Assembly: GCA_000444245.1 (NCBI GenBank)
Contig: ATSW01060315.1
Coordinates: forward strand, 1 to 20,318
Source: Botryllus schlosseri
Taxonomy: Eukaryota; Chordata; Ascidiacea; Stolidobranchia; Styelidae
DNA: 20,318 nucleotides
Direction: 5' to 3'
The position numbers and the translations under genes were made by a program. This document shows positions 17,911 through 20,318 of the stretch, in pieces. Each line of letters opens with the position of its first letter. Position 1 is the first letter of the stretch. The notes below the pieces were generated by a model. The model was not told the origin of the DNA. It saw nothing but the letters and a program-made list of their open reading frames with translations, and made no database searches.

Positions 17911-17920
17911 TATTTGGCCA

Positions 17921-17995
17921 AGCAAGATAGTGTAATAGCGATGAGTCCGGCTACTTGTTCGATAGGTCGTTGGTTCGATCCCAGGTCGCGTCAGA
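17921..17995 (+). repeat. tRNA-derived SINE head or tRNA pseudogene
   Basis: GGTTCGATCCC at 17972-17982 is a perfect polymerase III B box. TAGTGTAATAG at 17928-17938 fits an A box with one mismatch, 33 bases upstream, as in a tRNA. Sequence continues with CAGGTCGCGTCAGACC, suggesting a SINE body rather than a tRNA end. I found no copy elsewhere in the window and no flanking duplication. Confidence 0.5.
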
Positions 17996-18063
17996 CCAAA
18001 GGCTCGACAACTGGTATCCGCCGCTATCCTGCTATAGGCGCACAGTAAAAGTGGTAAATACAC

Positions 18064-18587
18064 TCATAATCCGGGGAGCAACCTGCCAAAGGGAAATGGT
18101 GAGATTGGAGTAAATTTTTAAAATTTCATTAATACAGTCCAATTTTTATTCCTATGCAATTCATGATGACGTCAGATTACAGAATTGCAGTAGAGGCAAG
18201 GGTTGCAGATCCGACGTAAAGATGAATGAAAATGAAGAATCGAAATTACAGAGATTATGCTGTGATTCACGCGCACAGCAAGTGTAATTTTAGTCCAGTG
18301 ATGTATTCAAGGCCTTCCGAATATGCACAGTGCCAAATAACGTGATCTTTTGGATCATGTCGAATCGAACGTTTCCGGGAATCGGTTGGCACATCACAGT
18401 GGCCCATATCGCCTTTTCCATACTTCGTGCACGACGACACGAATTTCTGTAATGTTCATATGTCTTTGACTTTCGTAATATTGAGGATGGCTTTCATTCT
18501 TTCTATCAACCAGACCCCAGTAAAAAGGTTAATCACCGCTTCCCTAGGCTAAACTGATATTTTAAATAAATAATTACAATTATCTGA
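18064..18587. other. Non-coding stretch, nothing recognised
   Basis: No gene, RNA or repeat family is recognised. Short frames only. Confidence 0.35.
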
Positions 18588-18805
18588 ATGATGTGCTGTC
18601 GCATTATCGTCGCTATTCTACCTGCAATACTATCTACTGGACAGGTCCCCTTACAAGTCGAATTTGAAGTGTATTCTCTGAGCAGTCTACATGTCGCGGC
18701 CGTGATTCAAAACCATAAGTGGAACCCATTCCCGGGCTCAATCAAGCATATCATAACATCACGTCTCCATTTTCAAGTGGGAGAGACATCAACAATACAA
18801 CAGTG
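18588..18805 (+). CDS. Possible first exon of a secreted protein (unrecognised)
   Basis: The ATG at 18588 opens a 73-residue frame starting MMCCRIIVAILPAILSTGQ, which reads as a signal peptide, followed by VPLQVEFEVYSLSSLHV, an alternating hydrophobic pattern of beta-strand type. The frame ends at 18809, and a donor-like G|GTAACA just before the stop (18806) would let it splice onward. No downstream exon was found in the remaining sequence. The QVEFEVYSL stretch faintly recalls the start of Notch-ligand N-terminal domains (Jagged GQFELEILS), far too short to name it. It may be chance. Confidence 0.2.
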
Positions 18806-18926
18806 GTAACAGTATATACAAGTGACACTACCCTTGTATGGTTAGTAAGATCACGGCATCTAAACTTGGCAAACAATAATGAACACATGATTGGTAGACT
18901 ACTCTGAGATGTACAATAAGTTAGGG

Positions 18927-18979
18927 CAGGGCTCTTCGACTTTGTGTATCGTAAACCCTGGGGCAGGGGTGGCCAACCC
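18927..18979 (+). mobile_element. Two adjacent hAT-type left ends
   Basis: CAGGGCTCTTCGAC at 18927-18940 resembles the foldback-family end (compare 2021). CAGGGGTGGCCAACCC at 18964-18979 is identical over 16 bases to the start of the inner hAT at 561. Further blocks of the inner-hAT family follow: CACGCCTGGCGCG (19261-19273) and GTGTCCTTGCAATCTGAGCC (19311), in the same order but closer together. This supports a diverged relative of the inner hAT starting at 18964; its right end was not found. Confidence 0.55.
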
Positions 18980-19349
18980 TTTGTTTTAGTTAACACCACA
19001 CACTGTCCAAAAAAACAGGTATTCCGGGAGTCGAGTAAACAGAGTACTATCGATCGAATAATTCGGGAATTCACCAGTTTTCTGAAAAGTACTCTCTTTT
19101 TAGAATGTTAAAATATGGTAACCCTCCGTAAGACCATAATTATGCGGCTGCCTACACATTATTAAATTAACGTATTTTAACGGCCGTCAATATGCAATTT
19201 GAATTTACGAATTGGTTCCCAAATCCTTGAGAGATTTTAATTCAACCTAAATATTTTCTTCACGCCTGGCGCGATTCAGGGACACTTGGATTTTTCGTTT
19301 TTAATTTAATAGTGTCCTTGCAATCTGAGCCCCACCGTACAAATACGAA

Positions 19350-19845
19350 CCGAAGAAGAAAATGATGCACCCCATAAAAATACCAAGTTGGAATCGTAGA
19401 TGCGTCTCACGAATGAAGATTTTTCTGGTAGGCCTAGATTTGGGTGGTTCCAATATATTTTGAACGTACCGAAATCCTGATGGGAGGTCAAGAAATAACA
19501 ATAACATCAAACTACGCAACTAACAAAAACCGGAAAATGAGTGATTATTATTTTGTGCCCAAATTTTTAGAAGATACGCCATAGCCATCAGCTTTACCGG
19601 TTAATCTGATCACTTGGGCTGAGAGTGAATAACATATGACAGTAATATGTGAAGCTACCAACATTATCGACCAAATTCATTCACGAGGTTTAAAAATTTT
19701 CGCGCTCCGCAACTAGAGTCCAAGTCCCGATAAACTTTCCCTAACTTTTCCAAATTTAGTAAGGCTGCAGGTATGTTCTGCTTCTACAAATAGAAACCTT
19801 TGTACGCAAGGTGTATCTCAAGAAATCAGTGGTGCCACATCAAGG
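19350..19845. other. Non-coding stretch, possible remainder of the hAT starting at 18964
   Basis: No gene is supported. AAATTTTCGCGCTCCGC at 19694-19710 is another occurrence of the GC palindrome that follows AT-rich DNA in several elements of this window. Confidence 0.35.
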
Positions 19846-20318
19846 CAGGGGTGGGCAATTATTTTCCTCCGCGGGCCAAATGAGAAGCAGAAAATAAATT
19901 GGTGGGCAGAGTGAATATTATAGCTATATTCTCCAGCGTATTTTAAATTTATTTCCAAATTACATTGTTAGTAAATGCTGCTCAGTGAAGGTGTTGATAT
20001 TAGGTAATGAGAAATTGTCGGTTAATTAAAAAATATCTATTTGATATCGTTTTTCTGAACTTCGTCCTCCGTTGGCCGAGTGTTTCGTGTTTGTGTCATA
20101 AGACCGACTTTAATTAATATCCCTAATCTCGGCGACATGCTAGGCCGATACTAAAAGGACGGGTTAACCCCTGACTCCAGTATACAAATATTGAGTGCTC
20201 TAGTCTAAACCTATACCTTCTTTGAATTTCAGTTTTCGGCATTCTTTTTTTTTTGGCATGCCCATTAATCCTTTATGGGTGATAGATATGATGAGTCATA
20301 TAGTAATCGCGAGCACTG
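19846..20318 (+). mobile_element. hAT left end, element continues past the window or is truncated
   Basis: CAGGGGTGGGCAATTATTTT at 19846 followed by CCTCCGCGGGCCAAATGAG is a textbook Charlie-like hAT left end (CAGGGGTGGGCAA, then a CGCGGGCC block). No right end occurs before the window stops, and no transposase frame is visible in the remaining 450 bases, so extent and completeness are unknown. Confidence 0.6.

Noticed and set aside
17921-17995. Functional tRNA gene
   Set aside because: B box is perfect but the A box has a mismatch, no acceptor stem is evident and the sequence continues as in a SINE.

Overview
This is eukaryotic DNA: AT-rich, gene-poor and dense in transposons. It has one confident spliced gene, small introns, tRNA-derived SINEs and many hAT-type DNA transposons. 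The compact introns (106 and 532 bp), the secreted C-type lectin and the hAT load suggest an invertebrate, perhaps a marine deuterostome such as a tunicate. The species cannot be settled from the sequence.

Layout. 1-450: no gene, with a short array of repeated TCGCACA words. 459-1802: a hAT element with GGCTCC-rich arms that carries a second hAT (561-1262) inside it. 1884-2527: a probable third hAT remnant holding one end of a foldback element. 3128-4687: another hAT (7/8 target-site duplication) with a small hAT-like element nested at 3797-4117; it abuts an exon-like minus-strand reading frame (4688-4986) resembling TM9-TM11 of SLC22-type transporters. 5066-5646: a diverged tandem duplication. 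7357-9419: a Tol2-like hAT with a perfect 8-bp duplication, carrying a 968-bp unidentified element with 28-bp perfect terminal inverted repeats (8007-8974). 9509-9777: a full-length tRNA-derived SINE with an 11-bp duplication. 10362-10853: a foldback hAT MITE with a perfect 8-bp duplication. 12273-13521: a second copy of the hAT-in-hAT composite with a perfect 8-bp duplication, followed at once by another hAT (13570-~14215). 15610-16826: a three-exon C-type lectin gene of 192 residues. After it come SINE-like heads and further hAT ends (17.9, 18.96 and 19.85 kb).

The genes do not form a system. The lectin is the only gene I would defend fully; the transporter fragment is plausible. The notable content is the transposon stratigraphy: insertions within insertions whose order can be read from target-site duplications, a composite that moved as one unit, and a 968-bp inverted-repeat element whose superfamily I cannot name. 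I saw no CRISPR array, rRNA, bacterial operon or retrovirus-like element.
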